From: Streptomyces sp. NBC_00193
Lineage (GTDB): Bacteria > Actinomycetota > Actinomycetes > Streptomycetales > Streptomycetaceae
Reading direction: 5' to 3'
Length of the DNA: 64,000 nucleotides
Assembly: GCF_026342735.1 (NCBI RefSeq)
Contig: NZ_JAPEMM010000001.1
Span: 5,332,001-5,396,000 of the forward strand
Below are positions 17,159 to 25,008 of this stretch, one piece after another (position 1 is the stretch's first letter; each line of letters starts with the position of its first letter). A model generated the notes under the pieces. The model searched no databases. It was not told where the DNA came from and worked only from the letters and a program-made list of their open reading frames with translations. Both the position numbers and the translations under genes were made by a program.

Positions 17159-18637
17159 ATGGAGATCACCGACTTGACCCCGGCGGAGCGCCGCGTATGG
17201 GACGCCTTCCCCCGCGGTGAAGGCGTCGATTTCCGGGAGGCCCCGACCGAGGAGGCCACCGACGGCGTCTCGTGGGGACCCGAGCGGACCGTACGCGCCG
17301 AAGTCCTCGCCCACCTGCTGCTGCGCGGCGCGGTCCCGCTCGACGGACAGGTGCCCGGGCTGAACGTCCGGGGCGCCCGGATCACCGGCAAGCTCAACCT
17401 CAAGTACGCCGACATCGAGCACGCGATCCGGCTGCGGGCCTGCTGGTTCGAGCGCAAACCCCTCCTCTACGGGGCCCGGCTCAGGATCGTTTCACTGAGC
17501 GACTCGGCCCTCCCCGGCCTGACCGCCTCCACCGTCACCGTCGACATCGCCCTGAAGCTGTCCTGCTGCCGCATCACCGGGCCGGTGCGCCTCGCGGGCG
17601 CCCGGATAGCCGGCGGGCTCTTCCTGCGGAAGGCGGTCATCGGCATCGCGGGCCCGGCCGAGGAGGGCCAGGAGGCGGCGCTCCAGTTCAACCACGCCGA
17701 CATCGGAACCGACGTCATCGCCATGGAGCTCACCGTCCACGGCCAGACCCGCATCAACGGTGCGACCGTCGGCGGCCAGATCAACTTCGACGACGCCCGG
17801 CTCCTCGCCCCCGGCGCGACCGCCCTGCACGCCGAGATCCTCACCGTCGGCACGGACCTGCGCGCCATGCGGCTGGAGGCCCGCGGCCGGGTCAACCTCA
17901 CCGGCTCCCGGATACCGGGCCAGCTCAACCTCGCCTACGCCCGCCTCAGCAACCCCGGCGGGGTCGCCCTGCGCGCCTCCAGCTGCGTCGCCGGCGAGGT
18001 GTGGCTGCGCAACTGCCCGACCATCCAGGGCGGCGTGAACCTGCGCCGCTCCCAGTTCGACCTGCTCCACATCACGCCCGAGACCTGGCCGCCGCAGATC
18101 CGCATCGCGGGACTCGTCTACCGCGCCCTCAGCCCGCACGTGCCCGCCGAGCAGCGGCTGCCCGTCCTGGAGCGCGAGGAGTCGGGATACCTTCCGCACG
18201 CCTACGAACAGCTCGCCACGTCCTACCGGACGGCGGGCGACGAGGCGGCGGCGCGGACCGTCCTGCTCGCCAAACTGCGGCGGCACCGCCACACCCTGCC
18301 CCGGGCCGCCAGGGTCTGGGGCCTGCTCCAGGACGTCACCGTGGGCTACGGGTTCCGGCCGCTGCGGGCCGCGGGCTGGCTGCTGGCGCTGCTGATCACG
18401 GGAACCGTCGCGTACGGGCTCCACCCGCCCCGCGAACTGAAACAGGGGGAGGCGCCGGAGTTCAACCCGGTGTTCTACACGATCGACCTGATGCTGCCGA
18501 TCATCGGCTTCGGGCAGGAGGCGCCGTTCGCGCCCGACGGCTGGTACCAGTGGCTGTCGTACCTGCTGATCGTGACCGGCTGGATCCTCGCCACGACGAC
18601 CGCGGCGGGCGTCAGCCGGTCACTGCAACGGCAGTAG
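17159..18637 (+). CDS. Beta-helix (pentapeptide-like) membrane protein of unknown function
   Basis: A 492-residue protein. Residues about 70-310 are a long run of short strands with regularly spaced small/hydrophobic residues: VRGARITGKLNLKYADI, VRLAGARIAGGLFLRKAVI, TRINGATVGGQINFDDARL, VNLTGSRIPGQLNLAYARL. This 'G..I.G.L.L..A.i' pattern suggests a right-handed beta-helix related to pentapeptide-repeat proteins. The C-terminus has two clear membrane segments (AAGWLLALLITGTVAYGL and WLSYLLIVTGWILATTTAA) and a less certain hydrophobic stretch between them. Some relatives carry the label 'oxidoreductase', which nothing here supports. The ATG is only 10 bases from the preceding inverted repeat, so a leaderless transcript is possible. 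Confidence 0.75.
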   Translation: MEITDLTPAERRVWDAFPRGEGVDFREAPTEEATDGVSWGPERTVRAEVLAHLLLRGAVPLDGQVPGLNVRGARITGKLNLKYADIEHAIRLRACWFERKPLLYGARLRIVSLSDSALPGLTASTVTVDIALKLSCCRITGPVRLAGARIAGGLFLRKAVIGIAGPAEEGQEAALQFNHADIGTDVIAMELTVHGQTRINGATVGGQINFDDARLLAPGATALHAEILTVGTDLRAMRLEARGRVNLTGSRIPGQLNLAYARLSNPGGVALRASSCVAGEVWLRNCPTIQGGVNLRRSQFDLLHITPETWPPQIRIAGLVYRALSPHVPAEQRLPVLEREESGYLPHAYEQLATSYRTAGDEAAARTVLLAKLRRHRHTLPRAARVWGLLQDVTVGYGFRPLRAAGWLLALLITGTVAYGLHPPRELKQGEAPEFNPVFYTIDLMLPIIGFGQEAPFAPDGWYQWLSYLLIVTGWILATTTAAGVSRSLQRQ

Positions 18638-18652
18638 CGTGCCGTGGGGGAG

Positions 18653-19324
18653 CTACGCGGCCTTGGCCTTGGTCGCGTACATGTCCACGTACTCCTGGCC
18701 GGAGAGCCGCATGACCTCGGCCATCACCGAGTCGGTGACGGCGCGCAGCACGTAGCGGTCGCGGTCCATGCCCTCGTACCGGGAGAACTCCATCGCCTCG
18801 CCGAACCGGACGGTGACCCGGCCCGGGCGCGGCATCCCGGCGCCGCCGGGCTGGAGCTTGTCGGTGCCGATCATCGCGAAGGGGACGACGGGCGCGCCGG
18901 TCATCAGGGTCAGGCGGGCGATGCCGGTGCGGCCCCGGTAGAGGCGGCCGTCGGGGGAGCGGGTGCCCTCGGGGTAGATGCCGAAGATCTTGCCCTCTTC
19001 GAGGATCCGGCGGCCGGTCATCAGGGCGGCGACTCCGCCGTTGGCCCCGTCGCGGTCCACGGGGATCATGCCGGCGCCGGTGAAGAACCAGGCCATCGCC
19101 CGGCCCTTGATGCCCTTGCCGGTCACGTACTCGTCCTTGCCGATGAAGTGGACCGTGCGGTCGCACACCAGCGGCAGGATCATCGAGTCGATGAAGGTGA
19201 GGTGGTTGCCCGCGAGGATCACCGGCCCGGTGCCCGGAATGTTCTCGATGCCCTCGACGCGGGTGCGGAACATCAGGCGCATGACGGGTCCGACAGTGGC
19301 TTTGATCAGGCGCGTACGGAACAA
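18653..19324 (-). CDS. 1-acyl-glycerol-3-phosphate acyltransferase (PlsC-type)
   Basis: A 223-residue lysophospholipid acyltransferase. The catalytic HX4D motif is NHLTFID, and the glycerol-phosphate-binding motif is IYPEGTRSPDG, with GAPVVPFAM as the fourth conserved block. The enzyme would transfer an acyl chain to lysophosphatidic acid or a related lipid at the cytoplasmic membrane. The start is TTG at 19324, supported by GGAGGG seven bases upstream. It is convergent with the beta-helix protein gene and divergent from the glycerophosphodiesterase gene, another lipid-related function. Confidence 0.9.
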   Translation of the reverse strand: MFRTRLIKATVGPVMRLMFRTRVEGIENIPGTGPVILAGNHLTFIDSMILPLVCDRTVHFIGKDEYVTGKGIKGRAMAWFFTGAGMIPVDRDGANGGVAALMTGRRILEEGKIFGIYPEGTRSPDGRLYRGRTGIARLTLMTGAPVVPFAMIGTDKLQPGGAGMPRPGRVTVRFGEAMEFSRYEGMDRDRYVLRAVTDSVMAEVMRLSGQEYVDMYATKAKAA

Positions 19325-19588
19325 CGTGGGCCCTCCGGCATCGAAAAGCTAGGGTTCTCGCACCCACCACACGGCGGTAGTGCAGGTGAGGACGATACTC
19401 GCGGGTCCGCTCTGATCGCACATCGGGTTCACGAGGTGGATACGCAGTGTTGACGCACGTTTCCGCCACGTTCCGCCCGCGCACCCCCGCCCGCCACCCG
19501 CGCTTGCCTACCATCGGCACGCGGATTCGGGCCGCAGGCCCCGGAGATCCCGGGACGCCCGGCCCTTGTCCGAGGGGGAGAGGCACTC

Positions 19589-20776
19589 ATGACGCAGGGT
19601 GGGGCAGCACGGCGCACGGTACTCGGCGCGGCCGTCGTCGCGGCGGGCGGAGCCTTCGGCGGACTCGCGGCGGGCGCCGGTCCGGCCGCGGCGGCGGAGC
19701 GCGGCCACGGGGGAGGCCCGGGAGGCGGGCCGGGCGGCGGTTACCGGGACATGCCGGTGCCGACGGTCATCGGACACCGGGGAGCCAGCGGCTACCGGCC
19801 CGAGCACACGCTCGGGTCCTACCAGCTCGCGCTCGACCTCGGCGCCGACGTCGTCGAGCAGGACCTCGTGCCCACCAAGGACGGCCACCTGGTGTGCCGC
19901 CACGAGAACGAGATCGGCGGCACGACCGACGTCGCCGACCACCCCGGCTTCGCGTCCCGCAAGACCACCAAGACGGTCGACGGGGTCGCCGTCACCGGCT
20001 GGTTCACCGAGGACTTCACCCTCGCCGAGCTGAAGACCCTGCGCGCCAAGGAACGCATCCCCGCCCTCCGGCAGCGCAACACCCTCTACGACGGCCGCTG
20101 GGACGTCCCCACCTTCGAAGAGGTGCTCCGCTGGGCCGACCGCGAGGGCCGTCGGCGTGGCAAGCGCGTGTGGCTGCACGTGGAGACCAAGCACCCCAGC
20201 TACTTCCGGGGCCTAGGCCTCGGGCTGGAGGAGCCCCTCGCCAAGCTGCTGCGCCGCTACGGGCGCGACGGCCGGGGCGCCCCGCTCTTCCTGCAGTCCT
20301 TCGAACCCTCCAGCATCCAGCGGCTCTCCCGGCTGGTCTCCGCCCCGCGCGTGGTGCTCCTCTCCGCGGCGGGCACCCGTCCGTGGGACTTCGAGCTGGC
20401 CAAGGATCCGCGGACGGTCGCCGATCTGGTCAAGCCCGAGGGGCTCCGGTGGATCGCCGGCTTCGCCCAGGGCATCGGGCCGACCATGGACCTGATCCTG
20501 CCGCGGGACGCCGCGGGCAAGCTCGGCGCCCCGACCACCCTGGTCGCGGACGCCCACGCGCAGGGGCTGATCCTGCACCCGTACACCGCGCGCAACGAGA
20601 ACAACTTCCTGCCGGCCGACTACCGCAAGGGCACCGACCCGACGGCGTACGGCGATGCCTTCGGCGCCTTCAAGGCCTACTTCGAGCAGGGCATCGACGG
20701 CATCTTCACCGACCAGCCCGACACCGGACTGCTCGCGGCGGAGGCCTTCCGCCCGGGCCGCGGGGACAAGGGCTAG
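19589..20776 (+). CDS. Exported glycerophosphodiester phosphodiesterase
   Basis: A 395-residue GDPD TIM-barrel enzyme that hydrolyses glycerophosphodiesters from phospholipid or teichoic-acid turnover to glycerol-3-phosphate. The N-terminus has a twin-arginine-like signal (ARRTVLGAAVVAAGGAFGG ending AAAAE). A Gly-rich linker follows, then the active-site block VIGHRGASGYRPEHT, with the metal/acid residues in VEQDLVPTKDGHLVCRHE. The C-terminus has DGIFTDQPD, the usual last strand. It is related to secreted GlpQ proteins of Streptomyces. Its stop lies inside a 22-bp tandem duplication, and a hairpin terminator follows at 20848. Confidence 0.93.
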   Translation: MTQGGAARRTVLGAAVVAAGGAFGGLAAGAGPAAAAERGHGGGPGGGPGGGYRDMPVPTVIGHRGASGYRPEHTLGSYQLALDLGADVVEQDLVPTKDGHLVCRHENEIGGTTDVADHPGFASRKTTKTVDGVAVTGWFTEDFTLAELKTLRAKERIPALRQRNTLYDGRWDVPTFEEVLRWADREGRRRGKRVWLHVETKHPSYFRGLGLGLEEPLAKLLRRYGRDGRGAPLFLQSFEPSSIQRLSRLVSAPRVVLLSAAGTRPWDFELAKDPRTVADLVKPEGLRWIAGFAQGIGPTMDLILPRDAAGKLGAPTTLVADAHAQGLILHPYTARNENNFLPADYRKGTDPTAYGDAFGAFKAYFEQGIDGIFTDQPDTGLLAAEAFRPGRGDKG

Positions 20777-20804
20777 GCATCACGGGGACAAGGGCTGGGC
20801 ATCA
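20761..20804 (+). repeat. 22-bp tandem duplication across the glycerophosphodiesterase stop
   Basis: Bases 20761-20782 and 20783-20804 are the same 22-mer (CGGGGACAAGGGCT.GGCATCA) with one difference: copy one has TAG, the stop codon, where copy two has TGG. The duplication is direct and contiguous. Confidence 0.9.
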
Positions 20805-20847
20805 ACGGCAGGCCGTCAACGCCTGACCGGAGCTTCTCGTACGAGTG

Positions 20848-20882
20848 GGCCGTGCCCGGCGGGGAAACCGCCCGGCACGGCC
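20848..20882 (+). terminator. Intrinsic terminator after the glycerophosphodiesterase gene
   Basis: GGCCGTGCCCGGCGG (20848-20862) pairs with CCGCCCGGCACGGCC (20868-20882), 14 of 15 bases, around a GGAAA loop, followed by TT. A GTG within the left arm (20852) is in frame with the next gene but is unlikely to be its start for this reason. Confidence 0.75.
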
Positions 20883-20899
20883 TTCGCGTCCCGCCCGGC

Positions 20900-21481
20900 A
20901 TGGACCTGCTGAAGGCTGATCTCCCCGACCTGTTCGAAACGCTCCGCCCGCTGCTCGCGGCCGAGGCCGCGGCCGAGACCGCCGGCACCGGGGTGGACGC
21001 CGACGATGTGGAACAAGCCGTCTGGGTCAGGCTGCTGGAGCACCGGCGCATCCCCGCGGAACCCGCCGACTGGCTGCGCCGTGCGGTGCGCGGGGAGGCC
21101 CGCCGGGCGCGGCGCCGGGCCCGGCGCGAGGTCCCGTACGACTCCCGTCATCGCTCCGCGGACGGGCACGGCCGGCACGCGGTGCACGGCGGGCCCGGCG
21201 CGGGGACCCGTACCAGCACGGGCACGGAACCGGAAGACGCCCTCCTGCACGGCGAGGAGAACCGGGCCCTCCGATCGGCTGTCGCCCGATTGCCCGGAAG
21301 GTGTCCGGAGCTCATGAGGGCACTTCTTTCGCCCAGGGACCTCACTTACCGTGAAATCGCAGGAGAGTTGGGTATCTCACAAGGAAGTTTGGGGCCCGTC
21401 CGTTCCCGTTGCCTGGGATGTCTGCGCAGAATGCTGGCCGTAGAGGTTGCGGCTCCCGCCCTGCGGGGAATGGAGCGGTAG
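20900..21481 (+). CDS. Small sigma-70-family (ECF-like) RNA polymerase sigma factor
   Basis: A 193-residue protein. The N-terminal part (LPDLFETLRPLLAAEA, DADDVEQAVWVRLLEHRRIP) resembles sigma region 2, and the C-terminal part (LRSAVARLPGRCPELMRALL, LTYREIAGELGISQGSLGP, VRSRCLGCLRRML) is a clear region 4 helix-turn-helix for the -35 element. A low-complexity Arg/His/Gly linker joins them. I prefer the ATG at 20900 because the only upstream in-frame start (GTG 20852) lies in a terminator stem; no good ribosome site is seen for either. No anti-sigma gene is adjacent. What it regulates is unknown. Confidence 0.82.
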   Translation: MDLLKADLPDLFETLRPLLAAEAAAETAGTGVDADDVEQAVWVRLLEHRRIPAEPADWLRRAVRGEARRARRRARREVPYDSRHRSADGHGRHAVHGGPGAGTRTSTGTEPEDALLHGEENRALRSAVARLPGRCPELMRALLSPRDLTYREIAGELGISQGSLGPVRSRCLGCLRRMLAVEVAAPALRGMER

Positions 21482-21518
21482 ACCAAAAGGCCACCAGGTG
21501 AGCGGGAGGCATGCGCAC

Positions 21519-22025
21519 ATGGGCATGAGCGTGACCATTTCGGCGGCAGCTGCCGAGGATGCCGAGCAGATCATCAAACTGCAGTATCTGGCGTTCCAGA
21601 GCGAGGCCGAGCTGTACGGCAACTACCGCATCCAGCCGCTCACCCAGTCCCTGGACTCCCTCAAGGCCGAACTGGCCTCGGACACCGTTCTGGTGGCCCG
21701 GCTCGGCGAGGAGGTCGTCGGCGCCGTGCGCGGGACCGTCGACGAAGAGGGCACCGGCAAGATCGCCAAGCTCTGCGTGCACCCCCGGCTCCAGGGCCAC
21801 GGCCTCGGCGCCCGGCTGCTGAACGCGGTCGAGGCGGCCCTGTCCGGCAACGACGCGACCACCCGCTTCCGGCTGTACACCGGCCACAAGAGCGAGTCGA
21901 ACCTGCGGCTCTACCGCAAGGCCGGCTACACCCAGGTCGGCGGGCGCACCGCGTCCGACGGCGTCCGCCTGGTGATCCTGGAGAAGGAGGCCAAGGAGGC
22001 CACCGACTTCGCGGTCAGCGCCTAA
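21519..22025 (+). CDS. GNAT-family N-acetyltransferase
   Basis: A 168-residue acetyltransferase. The acetyl-CoA-binding motif A is visible as AKLCVHPRLQGHGLGARLL (the 'R/Q-x-x-G-x-G/A' loop is RLQGHGLG), and motif B as SNLRLYRKAGYTQVG. The N-terminal region with LQYLAFQSEAELYGNY forms the acceptor side. The substrate is unknown. The ATG at 21519 has GGGAGG about 9-10 bases upstream; ATG 21525 is also possible. It overlaps the stop of the convergent membrane-protein gene by four bases. Confidence 0.88.
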   Translation: MGMSVTISAAAAEDAEQIIKLQYLAFQSEAELYGNYRIQPLTQSLDSLKAELASDTVLVARLGEEVVGAVRGTVDEEGTGKIAKLCVHPRLQGHGLGARLLNAVEAALSGNDATTRFRLYTGHKSESNLRLYRKAGYTQVGGRTASDGVRLVILEKEAKEATDFAVSA

Positions 22026-22456
22026 CGCTTGGTCCTGAGCCAGAGCATCCCGGTGATCGGCAGGATCACCGGGATGAACAGGTAGCCCATCCCGAAGTCC
22101 GACCACACGGTCGCGTCGGGGAAGGCCTCGGGCCGCGCCAGGGTCCAGGTGCCCACGACGAGCACGCCGGCCAGCTCGGCGGCGCAGCAGATCCGCGCCG
22201 CCTTGCGGGCCGTCTCCCCACCGCGCACGAGCGAGTACGTGATGAAGGCGTAGACGAGCGCGGCCACGGCCGACAGCGAGTACGCGAGCGGGGCCCGGTC
22301 GAACTCGGTGGAGATCTGGTAGATCGAGCGCGAGACCGCGCCGACGGTGATCACCCCGTAGAACCAGACCAGCAGCACCCCGGGCCCGGTCACCAGTCGC
22401 TTGCGCCCGGCCGGCGGGGTGGCGGCGGCCGTGGCGTCCGTGTCGGTATCAGGCAC
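22022..22456 (-). CDS. Small integral membrane protein of unknown function
   Basis: A 144-residue protein with four predicted membrane segments: GVLLVWFYGVITVGAVS, YSLSAVAALVYAFITYSLV, ICCAAELAGVLVVGTWTLA and GYLFIPVILPITGMLWLR. A soluble Thr/Ala-rich N-terminus of about 20 residues precedes them. It starts with GTG and overlaps the end of the upstream gene (22449-22817) by eight bases, so the two are translationally coupled and may act together. I recognise no family function. Confidence 0.78.
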   Translation of the reverse strand: MPDTDTDATAAATPPAGRKRLVTGPGVLLVWFYGVITVGAVSRSIYQISTEFDRAPLAYSLSAVAALVYAFITYSLVRGGETARKAARICCAAELAGVLVVGTWTLARPEAFPDATVWSDFGMGYLFIPVILPITGMLWLRTKR

Positions 22457-22817
22457 CGGTGTTTCCCCAGATGTCGTAGAGCCGTACTTCGAGCACGGCG
22501 AGGACGACCGCTCCCGCGGCCACCGTCACCGAACCCCATTTGGTCCGCTCGCTCAGCGAGAGGAACCCCGCCGCCGGGATGGTCGCGAAGGCGCCCACCA
22601 GGTAGGCCACGAAGAGCACCGTGCCCTGGCCGGGCTTCTCGCCGCGTGCGAGCTGGACCAGGCCGATCACCAGCTGGGCCAGGACCAGTACGGTCACCAC
22701 GGCCATGCCGATGAAGTGCCAGTCCTTGGTCGGCTGGTCCCGCCAGGCGGCGAAACCGCACCAGGCGGCGAGGGCGAGTGCGGCCACGCCGATGGCGACC
22801 GTCAGGGCGTCGAGCAT
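22449..22817 (-). CDS. Small integral membrane protein of unknown function
   Basis: A 122-residue, four-helix membrane protein: LTVAIGVAALALAAWCGFAA, WHFIGMAVVTVLVLAQLVIG, TVLFVAYLVGAFATIPAAG and WGSVTVAAGAVVLAVLEVRL. The end (RLYDIWGNTGA) looks conserved. It is coupled to the next membrane gene by an 8-bp overlap and divergent from the HAD phosphatase gene, with 68 bp between their starts. Function is unknown. Confidence 0.78.
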   Translation of the reverse strand: MLDALTVAIGVAALALAAWCGFAAWRDQPTKDWHFIGMAVVTVLVLAQLVIGLVQLARGEKPGQGTVLFVAYLVGAFATIPAAGFLSLSERTKWGSVTVAAGAVVLAVLEVRLYDIWGNTGA

Positions 22818-22885
22818 GCAGCGAGGGTATTACGGGCCGAAAGACCCGATGCGCTCACCCCTGCCCCGGGGCTTTCCTTGAAGGC

Positions 22886-23560
22886 ATGAAGCTGCTGCAC
22901 GGGAAGCTCGGCCCGCAATTCGACGCGCTGCTGTTCGACAACGACGGCACGCTCGTCTCCTCGATGGAGTCGGTGCACCGCTGCTGGACCCGCTGGGCCC
23001 GGGAGTACGGGATCACCGAGGAGGACTTCGCCGCGGTGGAACTCCACGGCCGCCCGGCCGCGGAGATCATCGCCGACCTGCTGCCCGAGGACGTACGGGC
23101 CGGGGCGCTCGCCCGGATCGAGGTGCTGGAGACCGAGGACGTGGCGGGCGGCGTGGTGCTGCTCCCCGGCACCAAGGAGCTGTTGTCCGCCCTTCCCGCG
23201 GGCCGCTGGGCCGTGGTCACCTCCGCGACCCGGCCGCTGGCCGAGGCCCGGCTGCGGGAGGTGGGCATCGACTTCGCGGAGCTGGTGGCCGCCGACGACA
23301 TCACCCGCGGCAAGCCCGACCCGGAGCCCTTCCTGCTGGCGGCCGCCCGGCTCGGCGTGGACCCGGCCCGCTGCGCGGTCTTCGAGGACGCCCCCGCCGG
23401 CCTGGCCGCGGGCCGCGCGGCCGGGATGACCACCGTGGCCTTGACCACAACGCACCAGGCCGCCGAACTCGACGCGGACGTGGTCGTACGGGACCTCTCG
23501 GCCGTGTCCGTGCTGGTCGGAGCCGATGGCGTGAGGATCGAGACGGACGATCGGCCCTGA
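22886..23560 (+). CDS. HAD-superfamily phosphatase (beta-phosphoglucomutase/phosphoglycolate type)
   Basis: A 224-residue HAD protein with a helical C1 cap. Motif I is LLFDNDGTLVSS (DxD with Asn between), motif II WAVVTSATR, motif III the Lys of ITRGKPDPEPFLLAA, and motif IV CAVFEDAPAGLAAG. This set matches small sugar-phosphate phosphatases such as glycerol-3-phosphatase or 2-deoxyglucose-6-phosphatase. The substrate cannot be named from sequence. The ATG at 22886 follows GAAGGC weakly. Confidence 0.88.
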   Translation: MKLLHGKLGPQFDALLFDNDGTLVSSMESVHRCWTRWAREYGITEEDFAAVELHGRPAAEIIADLLPEDVRAGALARIEVLETEDVAGGVVLLPGTKELLSALPAGRWAVVTSATRPLAEARLREVGIDFAELVAADDITRGKPDPEPFLLAAARLGVDPARCAVFEDAPAGLAAGRAAGMTTVALTTTHQAAELDADVVVRDLSAVSVLVGADGVRIETDDRP

Positions 23561-23646
23561 CCGGTGTTGTCCGGTATGCGGCCGAAATCCGTCCGCTATT
23601 CGGACACCTTTGATCGGTGACGGAGAACGTCTGGTTTACTGGGCCC

Positions 23647-23733
23647 ATGACCACGACGAGCAGCCGCACCCTTGCGACCGAGGCGACGATGACGCCCGGT
23701 GCTCGTTGTATGTGTCGAATGCGCGCCTTCTGA
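23647..23733 (+). CDS. Probable Cys/Met leader peptide (28 codons) of metNIQ
   Basis: A 28-codon reading frame, ATG 23647 to TGA 23731-23733, about 200 bp before metN. Its end is the striking RCMCRMRAF (two Cys and two Met codons within five). TTTACT lies at 23635-23640, six bases before the ATG, with TTGATC at 23610-23615, so the mRNA may start at or near the ATG and be leaderless; no Shine-Dalgarno is visible. An inner ATG at 23689 would give a 14-residue version. Sulfur-amino-acid codons directly before sulfur-amino-acid import genes suggest ribosome-mediated attenuation: scarcity of charged tRNA-Cys or tRNA-Met would stall the ribosome. This is inference; the coding frame is seen. Confidence 0.6.
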   Translation: MTTTSSRTLATEATMTPGARCMCRMRAF

Positions 23734-23934
23734 GGGCCCCTGCCCCAGGTCTCACGCCCCGAAGCGAGACCGGCCGAGCAGCTCCCGGCACCCCCGTGTG
23801 AACCCGGAACGCTCCTGCCCCGCGCATGCGCCGAAGCCGTCGATTTCAGATGGTTCGCCCCGTATCGCGTCCCCAGATGTTTGCCCCGTGCCCGGCACCC
23901 GCTGCGCCGCGCACTCGACAGCGACGGAAATCCT
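23734..23934 (+). promoter_or_regulatory. Leader region between the peptide and metN
   Basis: About 200 bases without another gene. A small hairpin lies just after the leader stop: GGTCTC (23748-23753) with GAGACC (23766-23771), and C-rich single-stranded-looking stretches follow, which could fit rho-dependent termination. I see no recognisable SAM riboswitch core, so the leader peptide is the best candidate for control. Confidence 0.4.
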
Positions 23935-25008
23935 GTGATCACCACATCGGGCCTCACGAAGGTCTACCAGTCCCGTGGCCGCGAGGTCACCGCCCTGGAC
24001 GGCGTCGACCTGCACGTCCGCGAGGGCGAGGTCTACGGAGTCATCGGCCAGAGCGGCGCCGGAAAGTCCTCCCTGATCCGCTGCGTGAACCTGCTCGAGC
24101 GCCCCACCGCCGGCACCGTGTCCGTGGACGGGGTCGACCTCACCGCCCTCGCCGGCCGGGGCCGCCGCGCCGGCAAGGAGCTCCGCGAGGCCCGCAGCCG
24201 CATCGGCATGGTCTTCCAGCACTTCAACCTGCTGTCCTCGCGCACCGTCCAGGGCAACATCGAGCTGCCCCTGGAGATCCTCGGGATCTCCGGCCGCGAG
24301 CGCTCCCGCAAGGCCGCCGAACTGCTCGACCTCGTCGGCCTCGCCGACAAGGCCAAGTCCTACCCCGGTCAGCTCTCCGGCGGACAGAAGCAGCGCGTCG
24401 GCATCGCCCGCGCCCTGGCGGGCGACCCCAAGGTGCTGCTCTCCGACGAGGCCACCAGCGCCCTGGACCCCGAGACCACCCGCCAGATCCTCCAGCTGCT
24501 GCGCGACCTCAACCGCCGGCTGGGCCTGACCGTCCTGCTCATCACGCACGAGATGGACGTGGTGAAGTCCGTCTGCGACTCGGCCGCGCTGATGAAGGGG
24601 GGCCGGATCATCGAAGCCGGTACCGTCACCGAGCTGCTGGCCACCCCCGGCTCCGAGCTCGCCCACGAACTCTTCCCGCTGACCGGATCCGCGACCACCG
24701 CGGAGCACACGGTCATCGACGTCACCTTCCACGGCGAGACCGCGACCCAGCCGGTCATCTCCCAGCTGGCGCGCACCTACAACATCGACATATCGATCCT
24801 CGGCGCCGCGATGGACACCGTCGCCGGCCGGCAGATCGGCCGCATGCGCATCGAGCTGCCCGGCCGCTACGAGGACAACGTCGTACCCGTCGGCTTCCTG
24901 CGCGAGCAGGGCCTGCAGGTGGACGTCGTGGAAGCGGACGGGGACGCAGCCGTGGTCGGCGACGTCGACGGCGAACTGGCCGAGCTGGTCAAGGATGGTG
25001 CGAAGTGA
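23935..25008 (+). CDS. metN: Methionine ABC transporter, ATP-binding subunit
   Basis: A 357-residue ATPase. Walker A is GQSGAGKSSL, the Q-loop is in MVFQHFNLLSS, the signature is LSGGQKQRVGIARAL, and Walker B is VLLSDEATSALD with LLITHEMDVV as the switch His. The C-terminal ~80 residues (VTFHGETATQPVISQLAR...) form the NIL domain that binds methionine and shuts down transport when it is plentiful inside the cell (known for E. coli MetN). GTG start 23935. It is followed by metI with a GTGA overlap and then metQ. Confidence 0.95.
   Translation: MITTSGLTKVYQSRGREVTALDGVDLHVREGEVYGVIGQSGAGKSSLIRCVNLLERPTAGTVSVDGVDLTALAGRGRRAGKELREARSRIGMVFQHFNLLSSRTVQGNIELPLEILGISGRERSRKAAELLDLVGLADKAKSYPGQLSGGQKQRVGIARALAGDPKVLLSDEATSALDPETTRQILQLLRDLNRRLGLTVLLITHEMDVVKSVCDSAALMKGGRIIEAGTVTELLATPGSELAHELFPLTGSATTAEHTVIDVTFHGETATQPVISQLARTYNIDISILGAAMDTVAGRQIGRMRIELPGRYEDNVVPVGFLREQGLQVDVVEADGDAAVVGDVDGELAELVKDGAK

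Noticed and set aside
20852..20899. GTG 20852 as the sigma-factor start
   Set aside because: It lies in the left arm of the preceding terminator stem, so ATG 20900 is favoured.
23561..23934. SAM riboswitch upstream of metN
   Set aside because: No recognisable SAM riboswitch core was seen by eye; the Cys/Met leader peptide explains the long leader better. A covariance search would settle it.
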